Source: Shimazuella kribbensis DSM 45090
GTDB lineage: Bacteria > Bacillota > Bacilli > Thermoactinomycetales > Thermoactinomycetaceae
Length of the DNA: 64,000 bases
Reading direction: 5' to 3'
Assembly (NCBI RefSeq): GCF_000428065.1
Contig: NZ_ATZF01000007.1
Span: 1 to 64,000, forward strand
Each line of letters opens with the position of its first letter. Positions within the stretch are counted from its first letter, which is position 1. A model generated the notes under the pieces. The model worked only from the letters and a program-made list of their open reading frames with translations. It was not told the origin of the DNA and made no database searches. This document shows, one piece after another, positions 53,111 through 62,471 of this stretch. The position numbers were made by a program, and so were the translations under genes.

Positions 53111-54826
53111 TTATAAAAATAGCAAATCCTCGTTTATTAGCAATTCTCGTAAATCTCCTACTATTGTCTTAAACATTTTTAGCTTTCTGTTAGTATTTGA
53201 TAGACTTACATCTTTTACCCCAAAGTAAAACTTCATCTTTGGCTCCGTTCCCGATGGACGAGCTACAAACCATGAGCCATCTTCTAATACAAATTTTAGT
53301 ACATTTGATTTCGGTAAATCTTCTATATTTTGCATATAATCTTTTCTTTCCATCACAGCTAAACCTGAAATAGATGAAGGAAAGTTTGATCGTAGATATT
53401 CCATGAGATAATTTATTTTTTGCTGTCCAATTTTCCCTGATAGTGTAATAGGAATCATATCTTCTTGGAAATATCCAACTTTTTTATATAACTTCAGCAG
53501 AATTTCATACAATTTAAAGCCTTTGTGCTTATAATAAGCACTCATTTCTACAATGAGCATACTTGTTTGGATAGCATCTTTATCTCTGCAAAAGTCACCG
53601 ATAAGATAACCTGCACTTTCTTCATAGCCAAATAAAAATTGATATTCTTTCGTTTCATCCCAGTGTTTTATCTTCTCTGCGATATACTTGAATCCTGTTA
53701 ATGTATCCCAAGTTTCGATGCCATATTGATCAGCAATTGCTCTACCCATTTCAGAAGTTACGATTGTTTTAATCATCGCTCCATTGGCCGGAAGAATACC
53801 TTGCTTTTTTCGTTGGGATAAGACATAATCCAAAAGCAGTGCTCCTACTTGATTTCCTGTTAAAACGATCCATTGACCACTTTTATCTCTTATGGAAACC
53901 CCGACTCGGTCAGCATCGGGGTCAGTCCCTATAACCAAATCTGCATCATTTTGCTGTGCTAATTCGACTGCCATTTTCAATGCTTCTGGCTCTTCTGGAT
54001 TCGGTGATAGGACAGTCGAGAAATTGGGATCTGGGACATCTTGTTCAAACACTGTATATACTTGCTTAAAACCACGGTCGTTAAGTATTTTTTGAACAGG
54101 TTTACTTCCTGTTCCATGCAAAGGTGTATAGATCACTTTGAAATCATGATTACTCCCTTTAGGTTGCAAGGCGATAGCATGCAATTTCTGTTGATAGGCT
54201 TCGGTTACATCACTCTCTACCCAAACAAACAATTGCTGTTCTTGTGCTTTATTCCAATTAGCAACTTTCACTTGTAATTCATCTGGAACTTTGGATATTT
54301 CTTGCGTGATCTGCTCTGCTAACTCAGCAGTAATCTGAGCACCATCTGACCCATAGACCTTAAACCCATTGTAGATTGAAGGATTGTGACTTGCGGTGAT
54401 GACAATCCCAGCAGTTGCATGTAGGTGACGAACTGCAAAAGACAGCTCTGGAGTCGAGCATAAACTTGGAAAGACAAATGCTTTTACTCCGTTTGCCGCT
54501 AATACAAGTCCTGCTTCTTTGGCAAAATCAAAAGATTGATGCCTAGAATCATAAGCAATGACTACTCCCCTTTGTTGATATTCCCTACCTAATTTAGAAA
54601 TAGATTGAGCCAATCCTTGGGCAGCTTTACGAATTGTATACTTATTCAACCGATTCGGCCCTACACCCATCATTCCGCGCATGCCCGCAGTTCCAAATGA
54701 AAGAGAGGTATAAAAACAATCTTCGATTTCTTTCTCATAACCATTCAATTCAAATAGCTGTTTTTTCAGTGTTTGATCGAGAGATTCATGCTCTATCCAA
54801 TGTCTGTATACTTTGCGATAATCCAT
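53111..54826 (-). CDS. pgcA: Alpha-phosphoglucomutase/phosphomannomutase
   Basis: 571 aa, normal for the Bacillus PgcA group, with GGAGGGAG before ATG. Phosphoserine loop VITASHNPSIYNGFKVYG, metal loop IGTDPDADRVGV, sugar-binding LFGYEESAGYLIGDFCRDKD and phosphate-binding RPSGTEPKMKFY. It interconverts glucose 6-phosphate and glucose 1-phosphate, feeding GalU. It is the last gene of the minus-strand glycosylation cluster, 12 bases after galE. Confidence 0.93.
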   Translation of the reverse strand: MDYRKVYRHWIEHESLDQTLKKQLFELNGYEKEIEDCFYTSLSFGTAGMRGMMGVGPNRLNKYTIRKAAQGLAQSISKLGREYQQRGVVIAYDSRHQSFDFAKEAGLVLAANGVKAFVFPSLCSTPELSFAVRHLHATAGIVITASHNPSIYNGFKVYGSDGAQITAELAEQITQEISKVPDELQVKVANWNKAQEQQLFVWVESDVTEAYQQKLHAIALQPKGSNHDFKVIYTPLHGTGSKPVQKILNDRGFKQVYTVFEQDVPDPNFSTVLSPNPEEPEALKMAVELAQQNDADLVIGTDPDADRVGVSIRDKSGQWIVLTGNQVGALLLDYVLSQRKKQGILPANGAMIKTIVTSEMGRAIADQYGIETWDTLTGFKYIAEKIKHWDETKEYQFLFGYEESAGYLIGDFCRDKDAIQTSMLIVEMSAYYKHKGFKLYEILLKLYKKVGYFQEDMIPITLSGKIGQQKINYLMEYLRSNFPSSISGLAVMERKDYMQNIEDLPKSNVLKFVLEDGSWFVARPSGTEPKMKFYFGVKDVSLSNTNRKLKMFKTIVGDLRELLINEDLLFL

Positions 54827-54838
54827 GAAAACTCCCTC

Positions 54839-55849
54839 CTATTGAACACGAGTTTTTTGTTTATAACCATTCGGATAAGCCTCAAACCATTTCCAAGCTG
54901 TCTCAATAATCGTTTTCAGATCACTAAATCTAGGTTTCCATCCAAGATGTTCTTGCAAGTATCGGCTATCTGCAATCAAAACAGGAGGATCACCAATCCT
55001 TCTTTGTTCTATTTTCTGTTTTATCTTTTTGCCTGTAATATGTTCTGTTGTCTGAATAATTTCTTTCACCGAGTGACCAAAACCTGTTCCAATATTATAA
55101 ATGTTTTGTTTTAGAGGTTGATCCTTTTGTAATGATTGAAGAGCTAAAATATGAGCGTGGGCTAAATCCAATACATGAATATAGTCACGTATACAGGTTC
55201 CATCCATGGTAGGATAATCATCTCCAAAGATCGAGATAACTTCCCTTTTTCCTAATACCGTTTGCAAAATAAGTGGAATAAGGTGGCTTTCAGGTTGATG
55301 ATCTTCTCCAATCGTCCCATCAAGTGAAGCACCTGCAGCATTGAAATAGCGTAAAGCGATCCATCTTATTGGATGAACGGTGCTCATTAGGTGTAAGTAT
55401 TTTTCAATCTTAGCCTTTGATTCTCCATATGGATTGATCGGTTTTATTTCTTCATTCTCTGGAATGGGTTTGTCCTGTGCTGTTCCATAAACTGCTGCTG
55501 TGGAGGAAAAAACAATCTGCTTTACTCCCTCATTAACGACTGTTTCAAAGAAATGACATGACTTTTCTGTATTCTCGTAAAAATAAAGCTCTGGATTTTG
55601 AATCGATTCCGAAACGATGCTTTTTGCCGCAAAATGGATTACTGCATCAATTTGGTGTTTGCGAATGATCTCACGCACCAATCGTTCATCTGCAATATCA
55701 CCTTGATAAAAGTGAGGCGTCATCACTGCTTCACGATTACCAGTCGTCAAATTATCCAAAACGACCACATTTGTATTTTGAGCAACCAACGCTTGAACAG
55801 TATGACTTCCTATATAACCTGCTCCTCCTGTAACCAATACAGATTTCAT
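54839..55849 (-). CDS. galE: UDP-glucose 4-epimerase
   Basis: 336 aa. The ATG at 55849 overlaps the galU stop (TGATG), and GGAG lies nine bases upstream. NAD loop LVTGGAGYIGSHT, catalytic YGESKAKIE with Ser in FSSTAAVYG, and the C-terminal sugar-binding part is complete. It converts UDP-glucose to UDP-galactose for cell-envelope sugars. Translationally coupled to galU. Confidence 0.94.
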   Translation of the reverse strand: MKSVLVTGGAGYIGSHTVQALVAQNTNVVVLDNLTTGNREAVMTPHFYQGDIADERLVREIIRKHQIDAVIHFAAKSIVSESIQNPELYFYENTEKSCHFFETVVNEGVKQIVFSSTAAVYGTAQDKPIPENEEIKPINPYGESKAKIEKYLHLMSTVHPIRWIALRYFNAAGASLDGTIGEDHQPESHLIPLILQTVLGKREVISIFGDDYPTMDGTCIRDYIHVLDLAHAHILALQSLQKDQPLKQNIYNIGTGFGHSVKEIIQTTEHITGKKIKQKIEQRRIGDPPVLIADSRYLQEHLGWKPRFSDLKTIIETAWKWFEAYPNGYKQKTRVQ

Positions 55850-56736
55850 CAATAAACGCTCCTTTTCAACTCTTTCTCTAGTACGTTTTGCAAGTAAGCG
55901 AGTAAAGGTTCTCGCATTTCTTTCCGCCGTAATCCCATTTCCGTACTCGCTTGTAAGTAACCTAGTTTATCTCCTATATCATAACGATCTCCCTCTAGTT
56001 CCAATGCATGGATGGGCACATTCTCTAGTAACACTCGCAGTGCATCGGTCAATTGAATCTCGTTGCCTGCACCTCTTTCAATTGTTTGCAAAATTGGGAA
56101 AATGGATGGTTCTAAAATATAACGTCCCATGATGGCGATCTGAGAAGGCACTGCTTCAATTGACGGCTTCTCTACTAGATCGCGAACCTGATACACGCTT
56201 CCATTTTGCAGATATGCATCGATGATGCCATATTTATTTACATCTGCTGGTTGTACTGTTTTTACTCCAATTACTGGGTTTTGATATGTTTCATACACAT
56301 TCATGATTTGTTGTAAGGCTGGCTTTTTCGAAACCATGATATCGTCGCCCAATAGAACAGCAAATGGCTCGTCATCGATAAAATGTTCTGCACATAAGAT
56401 GGCATGTCCTAAACCCAAAGGATTTTTTTGCCGAATGTAATGAATCGAAGCCATATTGGTGATTCCATGTAACTCTTGTAAAACTTCCGATTTCCCTTTA
56501 TCTTGCAAATTCTGTTCCAACTCAATAGATCGATCAAAGTGATCCTCAATGGAACGCTTGTTCCTACCTGTTACAATAATGATGCTTTCGATTCCAGCTT
56601 GCACTGCTTCTTCCACAATATATTGAATTGCAGGTTTATCAACGATTGGTAGCATCTCTTTTGGTAGCGCTTTGGTAGCAGGAAGAAACCTCGTGCCTAA
56701 TCCTGCTGCTGGAATAACTGCTTTTCTGATTTTCAT
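55849..56736 (-). CDS. galU: UTP-glucose-1-phosphate uridylyltransferase
   Basis: 295 aa. ATG 56736, eight bases after GGAG, is chosen over the GTG at 56745 that overlaps the ribosome site. Nucleotide-binding PAAGLGTRFLPATKALPKE, active-site VDKPAIQYIVEEA, LGDDIMV and LVEKPS. It makes UDP-glucose from glucose 1-phosphate. It lies between a GtrA-type gene and galE. The frame of the upstream GtrA gene runs 98 bases into it. Confidence 0.95.
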   Translation of the reverse strand: MKIRKAVIPAAGLGTRFLPATKALPKEMLPIVDKPAIQYIVEEAVQAGIESIIIVTGRNKRSIEDHFDRSIELEQNLQDKGKSEVLQELHGITNMASIHYIRQKNPLGLGHAILCAEHFIDDEPFAVLLGDDIMVSKKPALQQIMNVYETYQNPVIGVKTVQPADVNKYGIIDAYLQNGSVYQVRDLVEKPSIEAVPSQIAIMGRYILEPSIFPILQTIERGAGNEIQLTDALRVLLENVPIHALELEGDRYDIGDKLGYLQASTEMGLRRKEMREPLLAYLQNVLEKELKRSVY

Positions 56737-57148
56737 TACGATCACTCCTTGTTGTTTGGCATTCGGAAAAAACCCAAATACGACTTCCGATAAAACCTAC
56801 ACTGATGCTAATTATCGAAGCGATGACTTTGCTTACCATAAGAGAAAAATGATAGACATCATAAAATAAAGTGAGCAAACCAACGGATAAGAGAAAAGCA
56901 AAACCATTGACAACAAAAAATTTAATCATTTCTTGCATGTTTGCTTTACTTTTCTACTGAAATGTCCAAGCTCGATTAAACACAAAACTATTCAAGACTC
57001 CAGCTATATAAGAAAGAATCTGAGAGATTATATAGGGCAAACCACTTTGAATCAGGCAATAGAAAACAACAAAATCAATAATGGTGTTTCCAATACCTAC
57101 GGTGCAAAATCGCAAAAAGAGAATAAATTTGTTTTTACTGGTGGGCAC
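56639..57148 (-). pseudogene. GtrA-family flippase gene split by an in-frame TAG
   Basis: From GTG 57148 (GAGGTG eight bases upstream, overlapping the GT2 gene) it reads FLRFCTVGIGNTIIDFVVFY to FNRAWTFQ. Then TAG (about 56954) and in the same frame KSKANMQEMIKFFVVNGF to GFIGSRIWVF, the second half of a GtrA protein with four helices in all. The frame then continues 98 bases into galU with unlikely sequence. One extra T in the T6 run near 56770 would restore a stop next to the galU ribosome site. GtrA proteins flip bactoprenol-linked sugars. Read-through or sequencing error should be considered before calling it dead. Confidence 0.7.
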
Positions 57149-58112
57149 TCCAGTTCACCTCATCGGACGTTGGATGCTCCGCTTTTTGTTTATCTCGCAA
57201 AATATAGAGTGGTCGATTTTTTGTCTCGTCGTAAATTCTGCCGACATATTCGCCCAGAACACCTAATAACATCAGTGTCATCCCGTTTAGGAGCAATACG
57301 CAGGCAATCAAGGAGGCCCAACCGGCAACAGTACCAGCGAAAAAAAGTTTCTGTAGAAGCGAAATAATCAGGTAGGTAAAGCTAATAAATGAAATAATAA
57401 AACCAAGATAAGTAGCTAACTTCAACGGCTTATAGGAAAAAGAAGTAATCCCATCAATCGAGAAACGGAGCATTTTCTTGAGTGGATACTTGGTTTTCCC
57501 AGCAAAACGCTCCTCCCGAACATACTCGATCGCAGTTTGTCGATATCCCACCCAACTTACTAATCCACGGACAAATCGATTTTTCTCCCTGATTGAAGAC
57601 AAAGCCTGCACCACTGCTCGATCCATCAATCGAAAGTCTCCTGTATCAAGGGGAATACTACCTTCTGTCAATGCTGCCAATGTCCGATAAAATAAAGAAG
57701 CAGTCCATTTCTTAAAGAATGTTTCACCCTTTCGTTTGGCTCGTTTGGCATAGACAACTTCATATCCTTTTTGCCATTTCTCAATCATTTGAGGAATTAG
57801 TTCAGGTGGGTCTTGTAGATCCGCATCGATAATGATGATCGCATCTCCACAGGCATGATCCATACCAGCAGTGATTGCGATTTGATGACCAAAATTTCGT
57901 GAAAAATCGAGTAATTTCACACACTGATCCGTAAGCAACAAACTCTCTACGATTTCTGCTGTTCGATCTTTGCTACCATCATTTACAAAGAGAAGTTCAT
58001 ATGATTCATTGACGGATTTCATCACTTGAGTAAGCCGATAATACGTCTCCTGGACAACTGCTTCCTCATTAAAAACAGGAATGATAACAGAGTAACGTAC
58101 TGATGTTTTCAT
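57135..58112 (-). CDS. Family-2 glycosyltransferase, polyprenol-phosphate hexose synthase type (YkoT/YkcC-like)
   Basis: 325 aa with GAGGGAAG before ATG. GT-A domain: SVIIPVFNEEAVV, FVNDGSKDRT, nucleotide-sugar DxD in IIIDADLQDPPELI, then DTGDFRLMDRAVV and RFVRGLVSWVGY. Two C-terminal membrane helices (about residues 230-290). Such enzymes transfer glucose or another sugar from UDP/GDP-sugar to undecaprenyl phosphate on the inner leaflet. It overlaps the GtrA gene by 14 bases and, with galU and the family-39 gene, forms a complete lipid-linked sugar pathway. Confidence 0.88.
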   Translation of the reverse strand: MKTSVRYSVIIPVFNEEAVVQETYYRLTQVMKSVNESYELLFVNDGSKDRTAEIVESLLLTDQCVKLLDFSRNFGHQIAITAGMDHACGDAIIIIDADLQDPPELIPQMIEKWQKGYEVVYAKRAKRKGETFFKKWTASLFYRTLAALTEGSIPLDTGDFRLMDRAVVQALSSIREKNRFVRGLVSWVGYRQTAIEYVREERFAGKTKYPLKKMLRFSIDGITSFSYKPLKLATYLGFIISFISFTYLIISLLQKLFFAGTVAGWASLIACVLLLNGMTLMLLGVLGEYVGRIYDETKNRPLYILRDKQKAEHPTSDEVNWSAHQ

Positions 58113-58129
58113 TTTTCTTCCCTCTCACA

Positions 58130-58373
58130 TTATTTGATATGGTACACATCTGCTTGATCTGGTCCTTCACTTTTTGCACCTTGGTACTTGTTTGCCACTA
58201 GCGATTGGTACCTGTGTGAGTGTATCAATTGGAGTACTTCATAGTTCCACCTCTGTAGCCAAATTACAGCAGAATTATCACTATTTAAGAGGTTTAAACA
58301 TGCAATTAATATCGCAATAAAAACCAAAATCTAATCCATTTGTTTTTCTTGCTTTGTTTTATCTGTGTCATTC
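58130..58373 (-). pseudogene. Collapsed paralogue of the family-39 glycosyltransferase gene
   Basis: Read on the minus strand, KQEKQMD, TAG, ILVFIAILIACLNLLNSDN matches the start of the intact gene at 60.8 kb (KQEKRLDWFLVVIAILSAFL ... NSDN). It then jumps to SAVIWLQRWNYEVLQLIHSH and ends GPDQADVYHIK, a typical C-terminus of this family. So about 650 codons were lost by internal deletion. Its upstream region is also a copy of the one before the intact gene. Confidence 0.65.
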
Positions 58374-58434
58374 GGTTCTTTCTAGATGCATTTATGAAGT
58401 TGTTTGCTAACTGTTTTAAGAATAACTCTCTTAA

Positions 58435-58473
58435 CTGAATCCATCCTGAATGTTGCTTGAGTATTAACTGAAA
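58435..58473. promoter_or_regulatory. Response-regulator box A: four 11-bp direct repeats
   Basis: CTGAAT (58435), CTGAAT (58446), TTGAGT (58457) and CTGAAA (58468) are spaced exactly 11 bp, the geometry of OmpR/PhoB-family binding sites. Upstream (minus strand) of the collapsed family-39 paralogue and the GT2 gene. Confidence 0.7.
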
Positions 58474-58500
58474 CTATAAAGGCAGACACAAAACAAACAA

Positions 58501-58536
58501 AAAAGCACTCATTCACAAATTGTGAGAGTGCTGAAA
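58501..58536 (-). terminator. Terminator of the family-39 gene
   Basis: On the minus strand AGCACTCTCACAATTTGTGA pairs back on itself (AGCACTC with GAGTGCT, plus CACAA/TTGTG) and is followed by T6. Confidence 0.75.
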
Positions 58537-58632
58537 GTTAGTTCTTCATTATTCATGTCTGTTATCTTACCTGGATAATAAGATCCTGTTTTTAAAATGT
58601 ATATTCGTCTGCAATAGGATTCGCAGAATGTT

Positions 58633-60834
58633 TTATCCTTTAACCTCATACAGTTCGTTTTGAGCTTGGCCATCAGCTTGTGCTGAACCCCACTCACTAC
58701 CAGGAATTTTCCGGCCGTTTTTTTGTATCCAGTTCAATATTTCATTTCCAGAAAAACCAGAAGGGATCATGAAATATTTTACTTGTTTATTTTTAATCAT
58801 TTCTTTTAGTTTGGCAACTGTCAGAATAGGATCTGATCCAGTAAATCCACCCATTGCCATAACGGATTTACCTGTTTTTATGATATAGGGAGCAGCTAAC
58901 TGTGAATCTGGCGTCGCAAACAGAAACTTTTCACCTTTATTATGTTTGGTTACATAGGCAAGCAATTTCTCATCAACTGCTCCACCACTTATGGAAAGAC
59001 TTGGACCTCTATTGCCGCTAGTACCAGATCCATTCGTCGTATTGACAGGTCCGCTCATCCCTTTACCAACTCCTTGACCACCATTACTATATAGAACAGG
59101 ACCACTTACCGCTGGACCTTTGCCAGACCCTTGACTACTATTGCCGTTTGGCGTAGGACCATTGATTACTGGACCTTGTCCACCGTTGCCGTTCGGAATA
59201 GGACCACTTAATGCTGGGCCTTGACCAGCTCCTTGACCACCACTTCCATTTGGGATAGGGCCATTGATTACTGGTCCTTTGCCACCGTTGCCGTTCGGAA
59301 TCGAACCACCCGCTGGCTTACCTTTAGCAAGATCCATGTTATTTGGTCCAGACTGTGGCAAGAAACTGTTAACACCACTCATTAATCCAATCGAAGACCA
59401 ATATAATGGAGCTATTAACATAACCATTATTCCCGCCAATGCAGCCCAAGAATTCCATTTTTGTTGTTTATTAGCAAAGTACAAAATCAATGAAATGCTT
59501 ATGCCTAATACACCAATAACGATGGACCATACTATGCCTATTTGTTCTTGGTATGGCCAAAGCACATATAGTTCAAAAGCAGTTGTAGCGACAATTGCTG
59601 ATGGCAACAACCACGTTTTCCATCCTACTTTATTCTTGTACTGATTACATAGCTCTACCCATCCTGTTCCCACGAGGGCTGCAATTGGTGGGGCGAGCAT
59701 GACCAAGTAATAGTGGTGGAAAAATCCTGCTGCACTGAAAAATACCATTCCAGGAATTAACCATGCTAACCAGAACAATGTTTCCTTTTGTTTATCCGTT
59801 AACGGCTGCTTTCGACGAATACCTGATAATAAACCGACACACCCAAACAATACAAATGGTATTAGCCAACTAATTTGACCAGAAAGCTCCTTCTGGAATA
59901 GACGAAGTGGTCCTGGGAAACCAGTGCCGAACAATCCAGCATTTCCATCTCCACCTGTCATAGATGGTACGTTATTTCCAGCTGGTTGCTGGGTTGGAGG
60001 TTGCTGAGTTGGAGGAGTTTGTCCTAGTCCATTCCCTTGATTTCCAGTCAAACGAGACAATCCATTGTAACCTAAGGCAAGTTCTAAGACAGAGTTCGTT
60101 TTACTACTCCCGACGTATGGCCGATCTTTTGCTGGAATAGAATCCACGACAATCGCCCAAGATAGGGAGACTCCAATCATGATCACTGTTGCTGTTAATA
60201 GAACAGTTAATCTCTTTTTCCATTCAGCCTTAAAAGCAATTAGATAAAAGACATAAAATGCTGGTACTACCAAATATGCTTGAAGCATTTTTATATTAAA
60301 TCCGACGCCGATCATAGCAAAAGCACCTAGAATCCAAGACACTTTCTGTAGACGAATGCCCTTAAACAACATCCAAACCCCTACTAAAAGTGTAAACACT
60401 AACAGACTGTCAATATTATTGGTACGACTTATCACAACAGCGATTGGTGAACATGCCATAACCAAACCTGCTAACTGAGCAGCAGTTATTCCAAAAGACC
60501 GTTTCACTAGTACATACACCAGTAATACAGAACCTACACCGGCTAAAGCCTGAGGAAGAACTACGCTCCATCCATGAACTCCAAAAACAAAAGCAAATGC
60601 TGTTTGTACCCAAAACGAAACAGGTGGTTTATCCACTGTAACAAATCCACCTGGATCAAAGGATGCAAAAAAGAAATTATGAAAACTTTGCAGCATACTC
60701 GTAACAGCAGCAGTGTAATAGGCATTATCGCTATTTTGATTCCATACGTTGAAAAAGTTTAGAAATGCAGATAGTATCGCGATAACAACTAAAAACCAAT
60801 CCAATCGTTTTTCTTGCTTAATTTCCTCAGTCAT
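58633..60834 (-). CDS. Family-39 (PMT/ArnT-like) membrane glycosyltransferase, YkcB-like
   Basis: 733 aa with AAGGAG before ATG. About 12 membrane segments. The outer acidic residues of the GT-C fold are in NQNSDNAYYTAAVTSM, and DPGGFVTVDKPPVSFWVQTA is the family signature. Between the last helix (about residue 485) and a C-terminal soluble domain lies a Gly/Pro/Asn-rich linker of about 110 residues with repeats such as GPIPNGNGGQGPVINGP. It would use a polyprenyl-phosphate sugar to decorate an envelope polymer or protein. It is preceded by response-regulator box B and the two-component genes. Confidence 0.88.
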   Translation of the reverse strand: MTEEIKQEKRLDWFLVVIAILSAFLNFFNVWNQNSDNAYYTAAVTSMLQSFHNFFFASFDPGGFVTVDKPPVSFWVQTAFAFVFGVHGWSVVLPQALAGVGSVLLVYVLVKRSFGITAAQLAGLVMACSPIAVVISRTNNIDSLLVFTLLVGVWMLFKGIRLQKVSWILGAFAMIGVGFNIKMLQAYLVVPAFYVFYLIAFKAEWKKRLTVLLTATVIMIGVSLSWAIVVDSIPAKDRPYVGSSKTNSVLELALGYNGLSRLTGNQGNGLGQTPPTQQPPTQQPAGNNVPSMTGGDGNAGLFGTGFPGPLRLFQKELSGQISWLIPFVLFGCVGLLSGIRRKQPLTDKQKETLFWLAWLIPGMVFFSAAGFFHHYYLVMLAPPIAALVGTGWVELCNQYKNKVGWKTWLLPSAIVATTAFELYVLWPYQEQIGIVWSIVIGVLGISISLILYFANKQQKWNSWAALAGIMVMLIAPLYWSSIGLMSGVNSFLPQSGPNNMDLAKGKPAGGSIPNGNGGKGPVINGPIPNGSGGQGAGQGPALSGPIPNGNGGQGPVINGPTPNGNSSQGSGKGPAVSGPVLYSNGGQGVGKGMSGPVNTTNGSGTSGNRGPSLSISGGAVDEKLLAYVTKHNKGEKFLFATPDSQLAAPYIIKTGKSVMAMGGFTGSDPILTVAKLKEMIKNKQVKYFMIPSGFSGNEILNWIQKNGRKIPGSEWGSAQADGQAQNELYEVKG
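59000..59330 (-). repeat. Tandem repeats encoding a Gly/Pro/Asn-rich linker
   Basis: Imperfect repeats of about 50-60 bases encode GPIPNGNGGQGP-type units inside the family-39 gene. Low-complexity DNA of this kind varies in length by slippage. Confidence 0.75.
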
Positions 60835-60913
60835 TTTTTTCTCCTTATCGATTTCTAGTTTTTCTCACATTATGTGGTTTTTGCTGTTCACTTTGTTAGG
60901 ATAATCCCCTTAG

Positions 60914-60952
60914 CTGAATTCTTTCTGAATGTTGCTTGAGTATTAACTGAAA
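60914..60952. promoter_or_regulatory. Response-regulator box B: four 11-bp direct repeats
   Basis: CTGAAT (60914), CTGAAT (60925), TTGAGT (60936) and CTGAAA (60947) at exact 11-bp steps, 80 bases upstream of the family-39 gene start on the minus strand. The surrounding 90 bases are closely similar to those around box A. Confidence 0.75.
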
Positions 60953-60982
60953 GTATTTTAAAAGACACACAACAAACAAAAA

Positions 60983-61022
60983 AAGCACTCTATCACGAGT
61001 AAATGATAAGAGTGCTTTTTAT
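60983..61022 (-). terminator. Terminator of the two-component operon
   Basis: AAAAGCACTCT and AAGAGTGCTTTT enclose about 15 nt and give T runs on both sides. It lies about 20 bases past the kinase stop. Confidence 0.8.
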
Positions 61023-61040
61023 CAAAATTCCTAAGAAAAG

Positions 61041-62471
61041 TTAACATGGAATCCAAACATAAAAGGTACTTCCTTTTCCTTCTGTACTCGTAATACGAAT
61101 CGTCCCATTGTGAGTATCAATGATTGATTTGGTTATGGATAAACCTAACCCGGCTCCTCCATATTTACGCGTACGTGATGAATCACTGCGATAAAATCGA
61201 TCGAAAACACGAGGAAGATGAGTTTTACTGATGCCAATCCCATTATCATGGATTGATAATTGGATTCCTTTATAATGAGATTTTAATTTTATTTGAATAT
61301 GACCTTTTTGCGGGTCTGTGTGCTGTATGGCATTATGAATCAAGTTTAATATAACTTGCTTCATTTTATCGGCGTCAAAATCACACTTCAAATCTGGTTC
61401 GATTTCCAAACTAAGCTTTCGATCTCCAACTAAGATCCGAATATGTGGTTCCATTTCATGGACGACAGCGTCCAGATATCCTTCTGATAATATAATGGGA
61501 GGAGATTGATCAAGTTTCGTTAAAAGCAGAAGATCTTTGACCAATTTATTTAGCCTATTGGACTCACTGTACATACTGTGGAGTGCTTTGTCCAATTGTT
61601 CTGGATGCTTAGAAGCACCTCGCAACAATATTTCCAAAAATCCATGTATAGAGGTAAGCGGTGTCCGCAGTTCATGGGATGCATCCGCAACAAATTGGCG
61701 CATTTTTTCTTTGGTTTTTCTTTCAGCTTCAAAAGAAGCCTCTAGTCTTTCTAACATCCCGTTACACGATTGGGCCAATCGATCAATTTCAATTTGTCCT
61801 TGCTTGGTTTCAAATCTCCTTGCTAAATTTCCAGCATCAATTTGTTCCGCTATATCAACCATATTAAACAATGGAACAAGCGTCTTTCTTAGTAAAGGTA
61901 AAAAAACCATCACACCGATTAACATAGCAATGAAAGATAGCCCTAAAAAAGTAAATAGCTGACGTATAAGAAGTTCTTTAAGCGGACCTGTCGGAGTACT
62001 TATTTGTATTAAACCCATTATCTCACCATGTTTAGAAGTAATGAGTTGTAATACAACAAGCTCTTCTTCTCCACTGCTGGCAACGGCTACTCTTTCTTTA
62101 ATACTTCCTGTACCTTTCAATACATCCCTATATACTTGATTAGCTAACTTTGGTGGAGTTTTTCCTTTTTTTTCAGTTGATACAACACTGTAATTTCCAT
62201 GGATATCGATAAAGGCAAGACTTGTTTCAGGAATAATCAAAGAGGAGCGTTGTTCTGGACTATTTGTAATGTCATCCCATACAAATGGTGGAATGGACAT
62301 AATTTGGCTCTGGAGACTCGTTGCTTTGTTCTTATAAACGACATCTTTCATAAATACATATTGGAAGAATCCTATAAGCACTAGTAAAAAAGCGAGAATC
62401 AACAAAGTCCTAGATAGTAGTTGGATTTGAAGAGATCGGTGAGAAAAAAAAGATTTCAAACGTTCCATCAT
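61041..62471 (-). CDS. Membrane sensor histidine kinase
   Basis: 476 aa. Two membrane helices (about residues 22-42 and 173-193) flank an outer sensor domain of about 130 residues. HAMP follows. The dimerisation domain has the phospho-acceptor His in FVADASHELRTPLTSIHGF. The ATPase has N, G1 (DNGIGI), F and G2 (GGAGLGLSIT) boxes. The start overlaps the response-regulator stop (ATGA). It resembles YkoH-type kinases of Bacillus, which also lie near glycosyltransferase genes. Its signal is unknown, probably an envelope state. Confidence 0.9.
   Translation of the reverse strand: MMERLKSFFSHRSLQIQLLSRTLLILAFLLVLIGFFQYVFMKDVVYKNKATSLQSQIMSIPPFVWDDITNSPEQRSSLIIPETSLAFIDIHGNYSVVSTEKKGKTPPKLANQVYRDVLKGTGSIKERVAVASSGEEELVVLQLITSKHGEIMGLIQISTPTGPLKELLIRQLFTFLGLSFIAMLIGVMVFLPLLRKTLVPLFNMVDIAEQIDAGNLARRFETKQGQIEIDRLAQSCNGMLERLEASFEAERKTKEKMRQFVADASHELRTPLTSIHGFLEILLRGASKHPEQLDKALHSMYSESNRLNKLVKDLLLLTKLDQSPPIILSEGYLDAVVHEMEPHIRILVGDRKLSLEIEPDLKCDFDADKMKQVILNLIHNAIQHTDPQKGHIQIKLKSHYKGIQLSIHDNGIGISKTHLPRVFDRFYRSDSSRTRKYGGAGLGLSITKSIIDTHNGTIRITSTEGKGSTFYVWIPC

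Noticed and set aside
59264-59644. 126-codon plus-strand frame inside the GT39 gene
   Set aside because: Antisense shadow. The minus-strand gene is well supported.
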